This document shows, piece by piece, positions 35,965 through 46,239 of a stretch of 64,000 nt of DNA. This stretch comes from Bacillota bacterium (GTDB taxonomy: Bacteria; Bacillota_I; Bacilli_A; RF39; UBA660). Made by a program: the position numbers and the translations under genes. The stretch spans positions 186,001-250,000 of the forward strand of contig SVAJ01000002.1 in the NCBI GenBank assembly GCA_015059435.1. The letters are read 5' to 3'. Under the pieces are notes generated by a model, which was not told the origin of the DNA, searched no databases, and was given only the letters and a program-made list of their open reading frames with translations. The stretch's first letter is position 1; each line of letters opens with the position of its first letter.

Positions 35965-36660
35965 ATGTTTTTTAATTTGTTTTCTATTTTTAAAGATATG
36001 ATATTTTTTACTGGAAGTTATTCTAATGATGTGTTTTTGGAACCACTTAGTAGTGAGGATGAGAGGAAATATATTTTATTAAAAGAATCTGGTGATGTTG
36101 ATGCCCGTAATAAATTAATAGAGCATAATTTAAGATTAGTTGCTCATATTGTTAAAAAGTTTGATAAAAATGGATTAGATAATGATGATTTGATTAGTAT
36201 TGGAACTATTGGATTAATTAAAGGAGTAGATACTTTTTCTTCTAATAAGGGTGTTAAAATTACGACTTATTGTGCTAGATGTATAGAAAACGAAATATTA
36301 ATGTATTTTAGAAGTAATAATAAATATAGTAAAGATATATCTATTAATGAATCAGTTGGTTTTGATAAAGATGGTAATGAAATTCAAATACTTGATATTT
36401 TAAAAACATCTGCTCCTGATTATATAGAAGATATTAATATTAAAGATAATATTAAGTTATTAAATAAGTATATAAAAATATTAACTCCTAGAGAAAAAGA
36501 AATATTAGTACTTAGATATGGTCTTGGTAATAATGATGAATTAACTCAGAAAGTAATTGCTAAAAAGTTAGGTATTTCTAGGAGTTATGTTTCTAGAATA
36601 GAGAAAAGAGCATTAACAAAAATTTTAAGAGAATTTATTCGAAATAATCGAGTTGAATAA
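35965..36660 (+). CDS. sigK: sigma-70 family factor, sigma-K-like with pro-sequence
   Basis: 231 residues. Region 2 (IEHNLRLVAHIVKKF, DDLISIGTIGLIKG, YCARCIENEILM) and region 4 (GISRSYVSRIEKRAL) are strikingly like the mother-cell sporulation factor sigma-K of Bacillus. The first 18 residues are hydrophobic (MFFNLFSIFKDMIFFTG), followed by a Ser-Tyr where pro-sigma-K is cut by the membrane protease SpoIVFB. The gene is uninterrupted, unlike the skin-split gene of B. subtilis. Sigma-E is the nearest alternative. Other sporulation genes are not seen in the window. Confidence 0.75.
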   Translation: MFFNLFSIFKDMIFFTGSYSNDVFLEPLSSEDERKYILLKESGDVDARNKLIEHNLRLVAHIVKKFDKNGLDNDDLISIGTIGLIKGVDTFSSNKGVKITTYCARCIENEILMYFRSNNKYSKDISINESVGFDKDGNEIQILDILKTSAPDYIEDINIKDNIKLLNKYIKILTPREKEILVLRYGLGNNDELTQKVIAKKLGISRSYVSRIEKRALTKILREFIRNNRVE

Positions 36661-36662
36661 TC

Positions 36663-36691
36663 TAGACAGTTTTCTAAAATAAAAGTATAAT
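36663..36691 (+). promoter_or_regulatory. promoter of polysaccharide deacetylase gene
   Basis: TAGACA (36663-36668), 17-base spacer, TATAAT (36686-36691). Confidence 0.6.
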
Positions 36692-36710
36692 ATTGTTAGT
36701 GGGTGATATT

Positions 36711-38264
36711 ATGGCTAAATTGAGAAAACACAAAGATTATAAGAAATATAGTAAGAGCTCTAAGAATATAAATATTGATAGAGTTAAGAATAAGTATAAA
36801 AAAGAAGATGAAGTTGAATTATTAGAAGAATTTAATGAAAAAGAGGTTGTAGAAAAGAAAGTTAGTGTATTTAGCTTTCTTAGAAAAAAATCTTTCTATA
36901 ATTCAGTTTTAATTGCTTTTATAGCTATTTTTCTAGTGTTTTTAGGATTTTATATTTTAGTTCCTAAAATTGAATTGAAGGGTAAAAACTATTTAGTCAT
37001 AAATTATAAAGAAAAGTATAAAGAAGAAGGATATAGAGCTAGTTTTCATGGAAAAGATATTAGTAAGTTTGTCAAGAAAAGTGGGCATGTTAATTATAAT
37101 AAATTAGGTAGTTATAAGATTACATATACTATTAAATATCATGGGTTAAAGTCAAAAGCTGTGCGTTATGTAGAAGTTAAAGATACGAGTAAACCAAGTA
37201 TTTCTATAGATGGTGAAAAAGATCTTTATACTTGTCCTGGCAAAGAGTACACTGTTCCTACATATAAAGCATTAGATAATTATGATGGAAATTTAACTAA
37301 GAAAGTTAAAGTTACTAAGGAAAAAGATTTTATATTATATAGTGTTACTGATAGTAATGGCAATAAAAAAGAAGTTAAACAACAAGTTATTTATAAGGAT
37401 AAAATTAATCCAGAAATAATTATCGATAATGAAGAAGTTTATTTATATTCTGGTGAAAAATTTAATGATAAATATAGTGCTCGTGATAATTGTGATGGGG
37501 ATATAACTGATAAAGTAAAAGTAGAAGGCAAAATAGATGTTAATGTTCCTGCATCTTATAAATTAGTTTATAGTGTTAGTGATAAAGCTGGAAATAGGGT
37601 AGAAAAAACTCGTAAAGTTATTATTCAGGAAAGAGGAAAAAATGGAACTATATATTTAACATTTGATGATGGCCCTAAAGATGGTACTACTAATGTTATT
37701 CTGGATATCTTAAAAGAAGAAGGGGTAAAAGCGACGTTTTTTGTTACTAATGGTGGACCGGATAGTTTAATTAAGAGAGAATATGATGAAGGTCATACTG
37801 TTGCTTTGCATACAGCTTCGCATGATTATAGTTATATATATTCATCTGTAGAAAATTATTATAAAGATTTAAATTCTGTATCTGATAGAGTTAAGAGAAT
37901 AACGGGTCAAGAAAGTAAATTAATACGTTTTCCAGGTGGAGCTAGTAATACTATAAGTAGAAGATATTGCGTTGGTATTATGAGTACTCTTACAAAGGAT
38001 GTTGTAAATAAGGGATATAAATATTATGACTGGAATTTATCTAGTGGAGATGCAGCTTATGGTAATCATAGTGCTGAAGAAATTAAAAACAATGTAATTA
38101 GAAATTTAAGTAGTGATAGAATAAATATAGTGTTAATGCATGATATTAAACCATATACTAGAGATGCATTAAGAGATATAATTAGATATGGAAAAGCTAA
38201 TGGTTTTAGATTTGAAAAAATAACTATGGCTACTGAAATTATGTCACAAAAAGTTAATAATTAG
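36711..38264 (+). CDS. membrane-anchored polysaccharide deacetylase with two Ig-like domains
   Basis: 517 residues. A charged cytoplasmic head (about 1-65) and one membrane segment (about 70-92) are followed by a short beta region, two DUF5011/HYR-type Ig-like repeats (each with a DNYDGNLT or DNCDGDIT motif) and a NodB domain. TFDDGPKDG gives the catalytic and metal Asp, HTASHDY the two metal His, and RFPGG the third motif. It likely removes N-acetyl groups from peptidoglycan or another surface glycan. The start is the ATG after GGGTGATATT. Confidence 0.88.
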   Translation: MAKLRKHKDYKKYSKSSKNINIDRVKNKYKKEDEVELLEEFNEKEVVEKKVSVFSFLRKKSFYNSVLIAFIAIFLVFLGFYILVPKIELKGKNYLVINYKEKYKEEGYRASFHGKDISKFVKKSGHVNYNKLGSYKITYTIKYHGLKSKAVRYVEVKDTSKPSISIDGEKDLYTCPGKEYTVPTYKALDNYDGNLTKKVKVTKEKDFILYSVTDSNGNKKEVKQQVIYKDKINPEIIIDNEEVYLYSGEKFNDKYSARDNCDGDITDKVKVEGKIDVNVPASYKLVYSVSDKAGNRVEKTRKVIIQERGKNGTIYLTFDDGPKDGTTNVILDILKEEGVKATFFVTNGGPDSLIKREYDEGHTVALHTASHDYSYIYSSVENYYKDLNSVSDRVKRITGQESKLIRFPGGASNTISRRYCVGIMSTLTKDVVNKGYKYYDWNLSSGDAAYGNHSAEEIKNNVIRNLSSDRINIVLMHDIKPYTRDALRDIIRYGKANGFRFEKITMATEIMSQKVNN

Positions 38265-38290
38265 ACTAATTAATAAAAATACGTTATAAT
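38262..38290 (+). promoter_or_regulatory. yqeG-yqeH promoter
   Basis: TAGACT (38262-38267), 17-base spacer, TATAAT (38285-38290). Confidence 0.5.
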
Positions 38291-38308
38291 AGATAATAGG
38301 TGATACTT

Positions 38309-38827
38309 ATGAATTTTTTTAAACCAACAATTTATAAAAAAAATATCTATGAGATTAATTACAAAAAATTAAAAAAAATGGGTATTACATGTTTAGTATT
38401 TGATTTAGATAATACATTAGGATTATATGAGCATAAAAAGTGTCCTGATGAATCTAAAAAGTTAATAGAAAAGTTACAAAAAGATTTCTTAATATTAATT
38501 GCATCTAATAATACAAAAAAAAGAATTAAACCATATTTAGATGATTTAGGTGTTGGTGGAGTATCGATGTGTATGAAGCCATTAACATTTGGACTTGCGA
38601 GAATGAAGAAAAAATATAATTTAAAAAAGAGTGAAATGGTAATAATAGGTGATCAGATAGTTACTGATATAGTATGTGGTAAAAGATTTAGAATAAAGAC
38701 CATATTGGTTGATCCACTAGGAGAGAAAGATTTGAAAATAACAGGTTTGAATCGAAAAATAGAAAAATTTATTATTAAGATTTATTCTAAGCAGGGTAAA
38801 TTTGAGCGAGGTAAGTATTATGAATAA
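38309..38827 (+). CDS. yqeG: YqeG family HAD IIIA-type phosphatase
   Basis: 172 residues. HAD motif I FDLDNTLG, motif II IASNNT, motif III around KPL and motif IV GDQIVTDI are all present, in the small cap-less HAD layout of YqeG. Substrate unknown. The start is the ATG after AGGTGATACTT. It overlaps yqeH by eight bases, the conserved Firmicutes pair. Confidence 0.9.
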   Translation: MNFFKPTIYKKNIYEINYKKLKKMGITCLVFDLDNTLGLYEHKKCPDESKKLIEKLQKDFLILIASNNTKKRIKPYLDDLGVGGVSMCMKPLTFGLARMKKKYNLKKSEMVIIGDQIVTDIVCGKRFRIKTILVDPLGEKDLKITGLNRKIEKFIIKIYSKQGKFERGKYYE

Positions 38828-39830
38828 TGAAAAAAAATGTTTAGGTTGTGGTGTTATATTACAAGATGAGAATGTTTTACAGGAAGGTTATACTACAAGT
38901 TTAGATAATGATATTTGTCAAAGATGTTTTAGAATGAAAAATTATGGAGAATATCAAATTATAACTAAGTCTACTGATGAATATATTTCTATTTTAAAGA
39001 GTGTTGGTGAAACTAAAGACTTGGTTTTATATATAACAGATTTATTAAATTTAGATAAGGATTTAGAGCAATTAAGAGAGTATATTCCAAACAAAATGAT
39101 ACTTGTTTTAAATAAAAAAGATGCTTTACCTAAATCAGTTAAAGAAGAAAAATTAAAAAAATATATTGAAGATAAGAATTTAGATTTTTTAGAAATAATC
39201 GTTGTTAGTGTTAGTAAAAACTATAATATAGATTATTTAATGAAGAGAATTAAATATTATCAAACTAGTCGTAATGTATATGCAGTAGGGCATACTAATG
39301 TAGGTAAGAGTAGTTTAATTAATAAGTTAATTAAAAATTATTCTGATAATACTCAAGAATTAACTATGTCACCACTTCCAGCAACTACACTTAATACAGT
39401 TAATATTGAAATAAATGAATACTTAACATTAATAGATACTCCTGGGCTTGTAGATCCTGGTTGTTTACTTAATTATGTTGATCCTAAGATGGTAAAAAGA
39501 ATTTCTCCTAATAAAGAAATAAAACCAAAGACATATCAAATAAAGAAAAATCAATCTATTGTAATAGAGGATTTAGTTAGAATAGATTATGTAGAGGGAG
39601 AAAAGAATAGTTTTACTGTGTATGTTTCTAATGATTTAAAAGTAAAAAGATATTTAAATTCTAATAATAGAAGTGAATTAAAAGACTTGAATAAAATTAC
39701 ATATAATGTTAAATATGGTGAGGATTTAGTTATAAATGGACTTGGTTTTATTAAGATAGTAGATAAAGCTGTAGTAGATGTTTATATTAATAAAAATGTA
39801 TCTACATTTACTAGAAAATCACTTATTTAA
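38820..39830 (+). CDS. yqeH: ribosome biogenesis GTPase YqeH
   Basis: 336 residues. An N-terminal zinc finger (CLGCGVILQD...CQRCF) precedes a circularly permuted GTPase (G4 NKKDALP, G1 GHTNVGKSSLINKL, G3 DTPGL) and a C-terminal beta domain. It acts in 30S subunit assembly. The aroE, yhbY, nadD and yqeK genes that usually follow are absent; a terminator ends the operon. Confidence 0.93.
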   Translation: MNNEKKCLGCGVILQDENVLQEGYTTSLDNDICQRCFRMKNYGEYQIITKSTDEYISILKSVGETKDLVLYITDLLNLDKDLEQLREYIPNKMILVLNKKDALPKSVKEEKLKKYIEDKNLDFLEIIVVSVSKNYNIDYLMKRIKYYQTSRNVYAVGHTNVGKSSLINKLIKNYSDNTQELTMSPLPATTLNTVNIEINEYLTLIDTPGLVDPGCLLNYVDPKMVKRISPNKEIKPKTYQIKKNQSIVIEDLVRIDYVEGEKNSFTVYVSNDLKVKRYLNSNNRSELKDLNKITYNVKYGEDLVINGLGFIKIVDKAVVDVYINKNVSTFTRKSLI

Positions 39831-39839
39831 TTTACAAAT

Positions 39840-39871
39840 ACTTATAGAAAATATTTTTTATAAGTTTTTTG
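39840..39871 (+). terminator. yqeH terminator
   Basis: 11-bp stem (39840-39850 with 39855-39865, one G-U), 4-base loop, T run. Confidence 0.65.
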
Positions 39872-39890
39872 TTTTTGTATTAATAAAATG

Positions 39891-39899
39891 TGTTATAAT
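39891..39899 (+). promoter_or_regulatory. extended -10 promoter of dnaG-rpoD-trmK
   Basis: TGTTATAAT extended -10, 27 bases before dnaG; no clear -35. Confidence 0.5.
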
Positions 39900-39925
39900 A
39901 TAATGGTTCAAGGAGGGTTTTATCT

Positions 39926-41656
39926 ATGAATAATGATCTAGTTAGTACAATTAGAAGTAAAACAGATATAGTAGATATAATAGGTGAAGAAATCCCTCTA
40001 GTTGCGCGTGGTAAAAACTTTTTTGGAGTATGTCCGTTCCATGATGATTCTAATCCATCTATGTGTGTATCTCGTGAAAAACAAATTTATACTTGTTTTT
40101 CTTGTCATGCTACTGGGAATGTATATACTTTTTTGATGAATTATCATCATATGGACTTTAAAGAAACACTTAAATATTTAGGAGAAAAAGTAGGAGTAGA
40201 TGTTTCTAATATTTCTATTAAAAGTAAAGTAACTAAGTTTGATAAATTTTATGATATATATAATTTTTCCAATAAGTATTATCATAATAACTTGTTATCA
40301 AAAGCAGGTGTTGTTGCTCGTAAATATTTAGCTAATCGTAAGATTACAGATGAAGTAATAAAAGAATTTGAAATAGGTTTATCTTTAGAAGATAGAGGAG
40401 ATTTAACTAGATTGCTTACTAGTAAGAACTATGAACTTAGTGAATTAAATAGAATAGGTTTATCTAGTGATGATAGAGATATATATAATGATAGAATTAT
40501 GTTTCCTCTATATGATGTTAATGGTAGAGTAGTTGGATTTAGTGGAAGAATATATAAAGATAATGGTCAAAATAAATATCTTAATACTCGTGAGACTGAT
40601 ATATTTAAAAAAGGTGAAATGTTATATCATTATCATATAGCTAGAGAAGAATGTAGATTAAAGAAATCTGTTATTGTAATGGAAGGTTTCATGGATGTTA
40701 TTAGAGCAAGTACTATTGGTATTAAGAATACTGTTGCTTTAATGGGAACTGCCTTAACTAAGGAACAAATTAATCTATTAAAAAGACTTTCTAATAATAT
40801 AATATTATGTTTAGATGGTGATGATCCTGGAGTACATGCAACACTTAGTATTGGTGATATGTTACTTGATGAAGGAATTGAAGTTAAAGTTGTTAATTTG
40901 CCTAATCCAGATGATCCTGATAGTTTTATACTTAATAATGGTGAAGAAAGATTTAAAAACTTAGTTGATAGTGCTATTAACTTTAATGATTTTAAATTAA
41001 ATAAGTTAAAAGAAAAAGTTGATTTTAGAAGTGATGTAGAAAAAGCAGATTATATAAATACAGTTTTATCTGAAACTGTTAAGATTAATGATCCTATTAG
41101 AATAGAAATAGTATTAAAAAAACTTGCAAAAGAGTTTGATATAGGGTATAATACACTGGAAATGCGGTTTAATGACTTAAAAGGTAAAACAGAGAAAAAA
41201 GTAGTAGAAAAACCTATTATTATAGATCGTATTAAAAGTAAGAAAAAAACAAAGTATGAGAAGGCTATGGAACAAATACTTTATTCAATGCTTAATAACG
41301 ATTGGGTTATAAGCCAAGTAAGTAAGGAAAGATTAATATTTCCTAGTGATCAGAGTCGTTTATTAGCAAGTGAGATAAGTTATTATTATTCACAGAATGG
41401 TAATATTAATATTCCGGATTTTTATACTTATGTTCAAGATAAAGAAGATATAGTGGTTTTACTTAATGAAATTTTAGCTAATGATTATTTGGATGAAATA
41501 AGTAAAGAAGAATTATTCCAGTACTTTAAAGTTATTAGGGATTATAGTAAAAACCAAGAAATTAAGAGACTTACAGTACTGATGAAAAAAGAGAGTGATC
41601 CAATAGAACAAGCTAAAATAGCTGATAAGATAATGAAACTTAGGATAGGAGAATAG
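39926..41656 (+). CDS. dnaG: DNA primase
   Basis: 576 residues. CHC2 zinc finger (C36, H39, C57, C60) in [10 protein letters not shown] and CFSCHATGN, primase core with [13 protein letters not shown] and [14 protein letters not shown] residues, and a C-terminal helicase-binding region. It makes RNA primers at the fork. SD AAGGAGG. It heads the dnaG-rpoD-trmK operon typical of Firmicutes, with a two-base gap to rpoD. Confidence 0.96.
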   Translation: MNNDLVSTIRSKTDIVDIIGEEIPLVARGKNFFGVCPFHDDSNPSMCVSREKQIYTCFSCHATGNVYTFLMNYHHMDFKETLKYLGEKVGVDVSNISIKSKVTKFDKFYDIYNFSNKYYHNNLLSKAGVVARKYLANRKITDEVIKEFEIGLSLEDRGDLTRLLTSKNYELSELNRIGLSSDDRDIYNDRIMFPLYDVNGRVVGFSGRIYKDNGQNKYLNTRETDIFKKGEMLYHYHIAREECRLKKSVIVMEGFMDVIRASTIGIKNTVALMGTALTKEQINLLKRLSNNIILCLDGDDPGVHATLSIGDMLLDEGIEVKVVNLPNPDDPDSFILNNGEERFKNLVDSAINFNDFKLNKLKEKVDFRSDVEKADYINTVLSETVKINDPIRIEIVLKKLAKEFDIGYNTLEMRFNDLKGKTEKKVVEKPIIIDRIKSKKKTKYEKAMEQILYSMLNNDWVISQVSKERLIFPSDQSRLLASEISYYYSQNGNINIPDFYTYVQDKEDIVVLLNEILANDYLDEISKEELFQYFKVIRDYSKNQEIKRLTVLMKKESDPIEQAKIADKIMKLRIGE

Positions 41657-41658
41657 AT

Positions 41659-42750
41659 ATGGTTGGAGAAATAAAGACACTAGATGATAGAAAAAAGAAA
41701 TTAATTTCATTAGGGAAAAAACAAGGTTATATAACTTATGAGCAATTAGCTGATGAATTAAAGGGATTAGAAATTGATAGTGATTCTTTAGATGAGTTAT
41801 ATAATGCATTAATGGAAGAGGAAATAGAAATTGTTTCTGAAGATGGTAGTGATGATGCTAGTGGAGAAGAAATAACTACTGATGTGGTAGTAGAAGATTT
41901 AACTTTATCTAAAGATGTTAAGATTAATGATCCAGTTAGAATGTATTTAAAAGAAATTGGACGTATTAACTTACTTACATCTGATGAAGAATTTGAATAT
42001 GCACAAAGAGCTGAACAAGGTGATGAAGAAGCTAAAAGATTACTTGCTGAATCTAATCTTCGTTTAGTTGTATCTATTGCTAAAAGATATGTTGGACGTG
42101 GAATGTTATTTTTAGATTTAATTCAAGAAGGTAATATTGGATTAATGAAAGCTGTAGATAAGTTTGATCCTACTAAAGGATATAAATTTTCTACATATGC
42201 TACTTGGTGGATAAGACAAGCTATTACTCGTGCAATAGCTGATCAAGCTAGAACTATTCGTGTACCTGTTCATATGGTTGAAACTATTAATAAATTAGCT
42301 CGTGTACAAAGACAATTAACACAAGAGTTAAATCGTGAGCCTACTGATGAAGAAATTGCTAAAAAGCTTGGAATTACTACTGAAAAGGTTCGTGAAGTAT
42401 ATAAAATTTCTCAAGATCCAGTTTCACTTGAAACTCCAATTGGAGAAGAAGATGATTCACACTTAGGTGATTTTATTAAAGATGAAAGAACTATGGGCCC
42501 TGAGGAGTATGCAACTATAGAAATGTTAAAAGAAGAACTTCAAGGTGTTTTAGGAACATTAACTGAAAGAGAAGAAAAAGTATTAAGATTAAGATTTGGT
42601 CTTGATGATGGACAATGTAGAACACTAGAAGAAGTAGGACAAATATTTGGGGTTACAAGAGAAAGAATTCGTCAAATAGAAGCAAAAGCACTTCGTAAAT
42701 TAAGACATCCATCTAGATCTCGTAAACTAAAGGATTTCTTAACAGATTAA
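41659..42750 (+). CDS. rpoD: housekeeping sigma factor SigA/RpoD
   Basis: 363 residues. An acidic region 1.1-like head, region 1.2 ([14 protein letters not shown]), region 2 ([28 protein letters not shown]), region 3 and region 4.2 ([20 protein letters not shown]) are complete. It recognises the TTGACA/TATAAT promoters seen throughout the window. Its TAA stop overlaps the trmK ATG by one base. Confidence 0.97.
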   Translation: MVGEIKTLDDRKKKLISLGKKQGYITYEQLADELKGLEIDSDSLDELYNALMEEEIEIVSEDGSDDASGEEITTDVVVEDLTLSKDVKINDPVRMYLKEIGRINLLTSDEEFEYAQRAEQGDEEAKRLLAESNLRLVVSIAKRYVGRGMLFLDLIQEGNIGLMKAVDKFDPTKGYKFSTYATWWIRQAITRAIADQARTIRVPVHMVETINKLARVQRQLTQELNREPTDEEIAKKLGITTEKVREVYKISQDPVSLETPIGEEDDSHLGDFIKDERTMGPEEYATIEMLKEELQGVLGTLTEREEKVLRLRFGLDDGQCRTLEEVGQIFGVTRERIRQIEAKALRKLRHPSRSRKLKDFLTD

Positions 42751-43415
42751 TGAAAATTAATGATAGATTAAAACAAATAGGAGATTTAGTTGATGCTAAC
42801 TCTTTTTGTTTAGATGTTGGTTGTGATCATGCACTATTAGATATTTATTTAGTAAAAAAAGATAAGAATATTACTGCTATTGCAAGTGATATTGCAGAAG
42901 GACCATTAAATAGTGCAAGAGAAAACATAAAGCGTGAAAAATTAGAAGATAAAATAGAGGTTAGATTAGGAAATGGTCTTGATACATATACAGATGAAGT
43001 AGATACGGCCATTGTTTCTGGTATGGGTGGTAGAACTATAATAGGTATATTTAAAAATAATTTACATATTACTAGGAAATTAGATACTATTATAGTTAGT
43101 CCTAATAATTATCAAGAAGATGTTAAAAGATTTTTGGTTAAGTGTGGTTTTTATATAGAAGACGAAGAATTAGTAAAAGAAGGTAAATTTATTTATCAAA
43201 TAATTAAATTAAAGAAGGGTAGAAAAAAATATTCTAAAAAAGAATATTTCTTTGGACCTAAATTATTAGAAAAACGTGGTAAATTATTTATAGATTATTA
43301 TACTCGAGAATTAAAGAGTAGAGAAATTTTAATTAATTTATTACCTAAAAATTATAGATTAAAGAAATTTAAAATAAATAAAGAAATAAAATTAATAAGA
43401 GAAGTTTTAAAATAA
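42750..43415 (+). CDS. trmK: tRNA (adenine-22-N1)-methyltransferase TrmK
   Basis: 221 residues. N-terminal SAM-binding Rossmann domain with FCLDVGCDHALLDIYL and SGMGGRTI, then the C-terminal coiled-coil region of TrmK. It methylates A22 in the D-loop of tRNAs. One-base overlap with rpoD, as in Bacillus. Confidence 0.9.
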   Translation: MKINDRLKQIGDLVDANSFCLDVGCDHALLDIYLVKKDKNITAIASDIAEGPLNSARENIKREKLEDKIEVRLGNGLDTYTDEVDTAIVSGMGGRTIIGIFKNNLHITRKLDTIIVSPNNYQEDVKRFLVKCGFYIEDEELVKEGKFIYQIIKLKKGRKKYSKKEYFFGPKLLEKRGKLFIDYYTRELKSREILINLLPKNYRLKKFKINKEIKLIREVLK

Positions 43416-43446
43416 AAATGATAGAAATTATTCTATCATTTTTTTA
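43415..43446. terminator. bidirectional terminator, trmK / ClpX-like
   Basis: Perfect 10-bp stem (43417-43426 with 43431-43440), ATTA loop, T runs on both strands; the TGA of the minus gene lies in the stem. Confidence 0.8.
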
Positions 43447-45052
43447 AGGTATAAACTTTATTATTAGTTACTGTTTCACCAGTTACTAATAATTTATTAT
43501 ATTTATTCATGTTAGATTTTTTTTGTAATTCAAATTCAGCATCTTCTAATGATCTATCTACTGATCCTTTTAAACTTCTAGCACCAGTATTTAATTCTAT
43601 TGCTTTATTAATAATAGCTTCAATATAAGAATCATCATATTCTAAATCAACATTTAAATCTCGTTTTATTCTATTCTTTTCTATTAGTAATGGACTTATT
43701 TTAGATGTTAATAGTAATTGTTTTAAATCTTCTTCACTTAATTGATTAAAGATATATTGAACTGGTAATCTTCCTATAAGTTCTTTTTTCATACCATATT
43801 TTATTAAATCTTCATTAGTAATAATTCTTTTATCTGGTATTAAAATTTTATGATTAAATCCTATCCCTTGTTTTTCACTAGCAAGTTCTAAATTTTCAAA
43901 AGCTCCTCCACAAAATATACTAAGTAGGCTTGTATCGAATTTATTAGTTTGTCCTAGACGCATTTGAACATCATATGTATGTCCTTCTAAGAATTTTAAT
44001 AAAGATGATTGAGGATTTACAGCATTATCTGATGCATTTCCTTTTAGTGAAATTTTATCAGCTTCATCAATAAAAACAATACTATTTTCAGCTTTTTTAA
44101 TATCTTTATTGGCATTTTCTATTATATTTTTTAATAAATCATTAATATCATTACCAACATAGCCGGCAGCAGTTAAATCTGGAGCAGAATAATTAGTATA
44201 TGGTACTTTTAAATACTCAGATATAACTCTAAATACTTCAGTTTTACCACATCCAGTAGGTCCAATAATTAGGGCTTTTTTTATTTCTTTAGGATTACTT
44301 GTTTTGTAGTTCATAGAGATAGTATTAATAATACCTCTTAAATTATCATCTTGTCCTATTATTCTTTCTTTAACATATTCTTCTAATTCTTCTACATCAA
44401 TATCAATACGATAATTATTATTAGGCGTAGTTTTCTTTACATTTACTGTTTTATTTTCATTCATATTTAATATTATTTTTGAAGCTTTTCCTTCACTATT
44501 GACTTCTACTTCAGAGACTTCGTTATTAGTACTAAATACACTGAATTTCTTTAAATTTTTCTTAAGTTCTGTTAAATAATCTTTTACTTCTTTTATTGAG
44601 TTGGTTGAAGTTAAATAAGCTAAGTTTTCTTCAGATAAATTAATAGTAACACTGCCATTATTGTTTTGATATATAGGATTTTTAAATATGGCTCCTAATT
44701 TCTTTTTATGAATGGTATAAATATTTGTTTTATTTGTTTCTTTATTATAAATACCTATATGAATTAAATCTTTTAATTCTTCTAAATAAACTTCTTTACA
44801 TAATTTTAATTCACTTTCATCACATTCATAGTGGTTTAATAAATCAGCTTTATTTGTGACATTATGATAATAATCAAAAGTATCATTAATTTTATCATAT
44901 GTGGCATTTTCTGTGTTAATAAAAGCATAATCATCTTCGGTTTTAAATATATTATTTTCTTCATAACCTTCAACAATTTGTTTTGGAATGAATATAAATA
45001 AATTATCATCTAAATCTATTTTTTTAAATATTACAGCTATTTCTTTATTCAT
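43436..45052 (-). CDS. ClpX-like AAA+ ATPase with atypical N-terminal region
   Basis: 538 residues. From about residue 220 it is a ClpX motor: Walker A GPTGCGKTE, pore loop GYVG, Walker B VFIDEADKI, FCGGAF, ELIGRLPV and sensor 2 GARSLKG. An IGF tripeptide (QGIGFNH) sits where ClpX docks on ClpP. The usual four-Cys zinc-binding N-domain is missing; instead there are about 220 residues I do not recognise, which probably choose other substrates. It has no clpP or tig neighbour. It may be a second, specialised unfoldase. Confidence 0.82.
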   Translation of the reverse strand: MNKEIAVIFKKIDLDDNLFIFIPKQIVEGYEENNIFKTEDDYAFINTENATYDKINDTFDYYHNVTNKADLLNHYECDESELKLCKEVYLEELKDLIHIGIYNKETNKTNIYTIHKKKLGAIFKNPIYQNNNGSVTINLSEENLAYLTSTNSIKEVKDYLTELKKNLKKFSVFSTNNEVSEVEVNSEGKASKIILNMNENKTVNVKKTTPNNNYRIDIDVEELEEYVKERIIGQDDNLRGIINTISMNYKTSNPKEIKKALIIGPTGCGKTEVFRVISEYLKVPYTNYSAPDLTAAGYVGNDINDLLKNIIENANKDIKKAENSIVFIDEADKISLKGNASDNAVNPQSSLLKFLEGHTYDVQMRLGQTNKFDTSLLSIFCGGAFENLELASEKQGIGFNHKILIPDKRIITNEDLIKYGMKKELIGRLPVQYIFNQLSEEDLKQLLLTSKISPLLIEKNRIKRDLNVDLEYDDSYIEAIINKAIELNTGARSLKGSVDRSLEDAEFELQKKSNMNKYNKLLVTGETVTNNKVYTLKK

Positions 45053-45108
45053 AACCTCAACTCCTCTTTGGGCTATATTATATAGTTATTTTTAATAATG
45101 TTCAATGA

Positions 45109-45474
45109 TTATTTTTCATTTTTTTTATTTATACCTATAGTAGAGCCTAAAATAGAAGTTATTAGAATTATTAAATAATAGATTAATAATTTTAACTTTA
45201 ATGGTTCTTTTATTAATAATGTTATGATAATAAATATAGATATTATAATTAAACTAAATTTTATACCTTCTAAAAATCCTTTTTTAGGAGTGGATTTACC
45301 TAGGATATAAGAACTTATGAATATATTAATTAATAAAATAATTATTTCTAATATTTTGTATGTGTTAGTGGAGATAAAGTTAAAGAAATATAGAGTATTT
45401 GTAAATAATAGACTTATTAATAATGAAATAATTGTCCATAATAATCTCTTTCCATATTTTTGTATATAAAGCAT
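45109..45474 (-). CDS. TIGR04086 (YrzE-like) family membrane protein
   Basis: 121 residues, four membrane segments. The central GKSTPKKGFLEGIKF loop after helix 2 and the last segment ending GSTIGINKK fit the TIGR04086 family of small Firmicutes membrane proteins of unknown function. The terminator of the neighbouring gene is not obvious. It is divergent from the DUF421 gene. Confidence 0.7.
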   Translation of the reverse strand: MLYIQKYGKRLLWTIISLLISLLFTNTLYFFNFISTNTYKILEIIILLINIFISSYILGKSTPKKGFLEGIKFSLIIISIFIIITLLIKEPLKLKLLIYYLIILITSILGSTIGINKKNEK

Positions 45475-45550
45475 ATTTTCACCTCTAATAAAATTTATGT
45501 TTATGAATAAAAAGTTATGAATTATATCAGAATAATAATGGTGATAGAGT

Positions 45551-46195
45551 ATGGACTTTTTTTTAGTTATATTAAAAACATTATTTTTTTATATTTTAAT
45601 TACTATTATGTATAGAGTTATGGGTAAAAGAGAAGTTGGAGAACTTTCTGTGATGGATTTTATTGTATCATTATTTATTGCGGAATTAGCGGCTATTTCT
45701 ATAGATAAACATGATGAAAATATATTTATGTCTTTAATACCTATGATATTACTTGTAGTAATTCAGATAGGATTAGCTAAAATAACATTAAAAAATTCTA
45801 AAGTTAGAAGTATTATAGATGGAAATCCTTCAGTTATTATTAATAGGGGTAAAGTTAATTTTAAAGAGATGTTAAAACAAAGATATAATTTGGATGATTT
45901 ATTAGTACAATTAAGATCGGAAGGGGTTAAATCAATAGAAGAAGTTGATTATGCAATATTAGAAACTAGTGGTAGATTATCTGTTTTTAAAAAAGAAGAT
46001 GATTTAAGTAGAAGTTATCCGTTACCTATTATAATAGATGGAGAGGTTCAAGAAGATGCTTTAATACAAATAAAGAAAAATAGAGTATGGCTAGACAGAT
46101 ATTTAGAAAAAGAAAATTATATAATTAAAGATATATTTTATTGTTTTTATAAAGATAATGATTTATTTATAATAAAAAAAGAAGTGGTAAAGTGA
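45551..46195 (+). CDS. DUF421 (YetF-like) membrane protein
   Basis: 214 residues. Three membrane segments (to about residue 80) are followed by a cytoplasmic beta domain. MGKREVGELSVMDFIVSLFIAELAA and the paired NPSVIINRGKVN and LDDLLVQLRSEGV segments are the DUF421 signature. The family is linked to spore germination or membrane homeostasis in Bacillus; biochemical role unknown. Confidence 0.87.
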   Translation: MDFFLVILKTLFFYILITIMYRVMGKREVGELSVMDFIVSLFIAELAAISIDKHDENIFMSLIPMILLVVIQIGLAKITLKNSKVRSIIDGNPSVIINRGKVNFKEMLKQRYNLDDLLVQLRSEGVKSIEEVDYAILETSGRLSVFKKEDDLSRSYPLPIIIDGEVQEDALIQIKKNRVWLDRYLEKENYIIKDIFYCFYKDNDLFIIKKEVVK

Positions 46196-46239
46196 CAAAA
46201 TATTTATATTAGAAATAGTATATTTATTTTGGTGATTAG

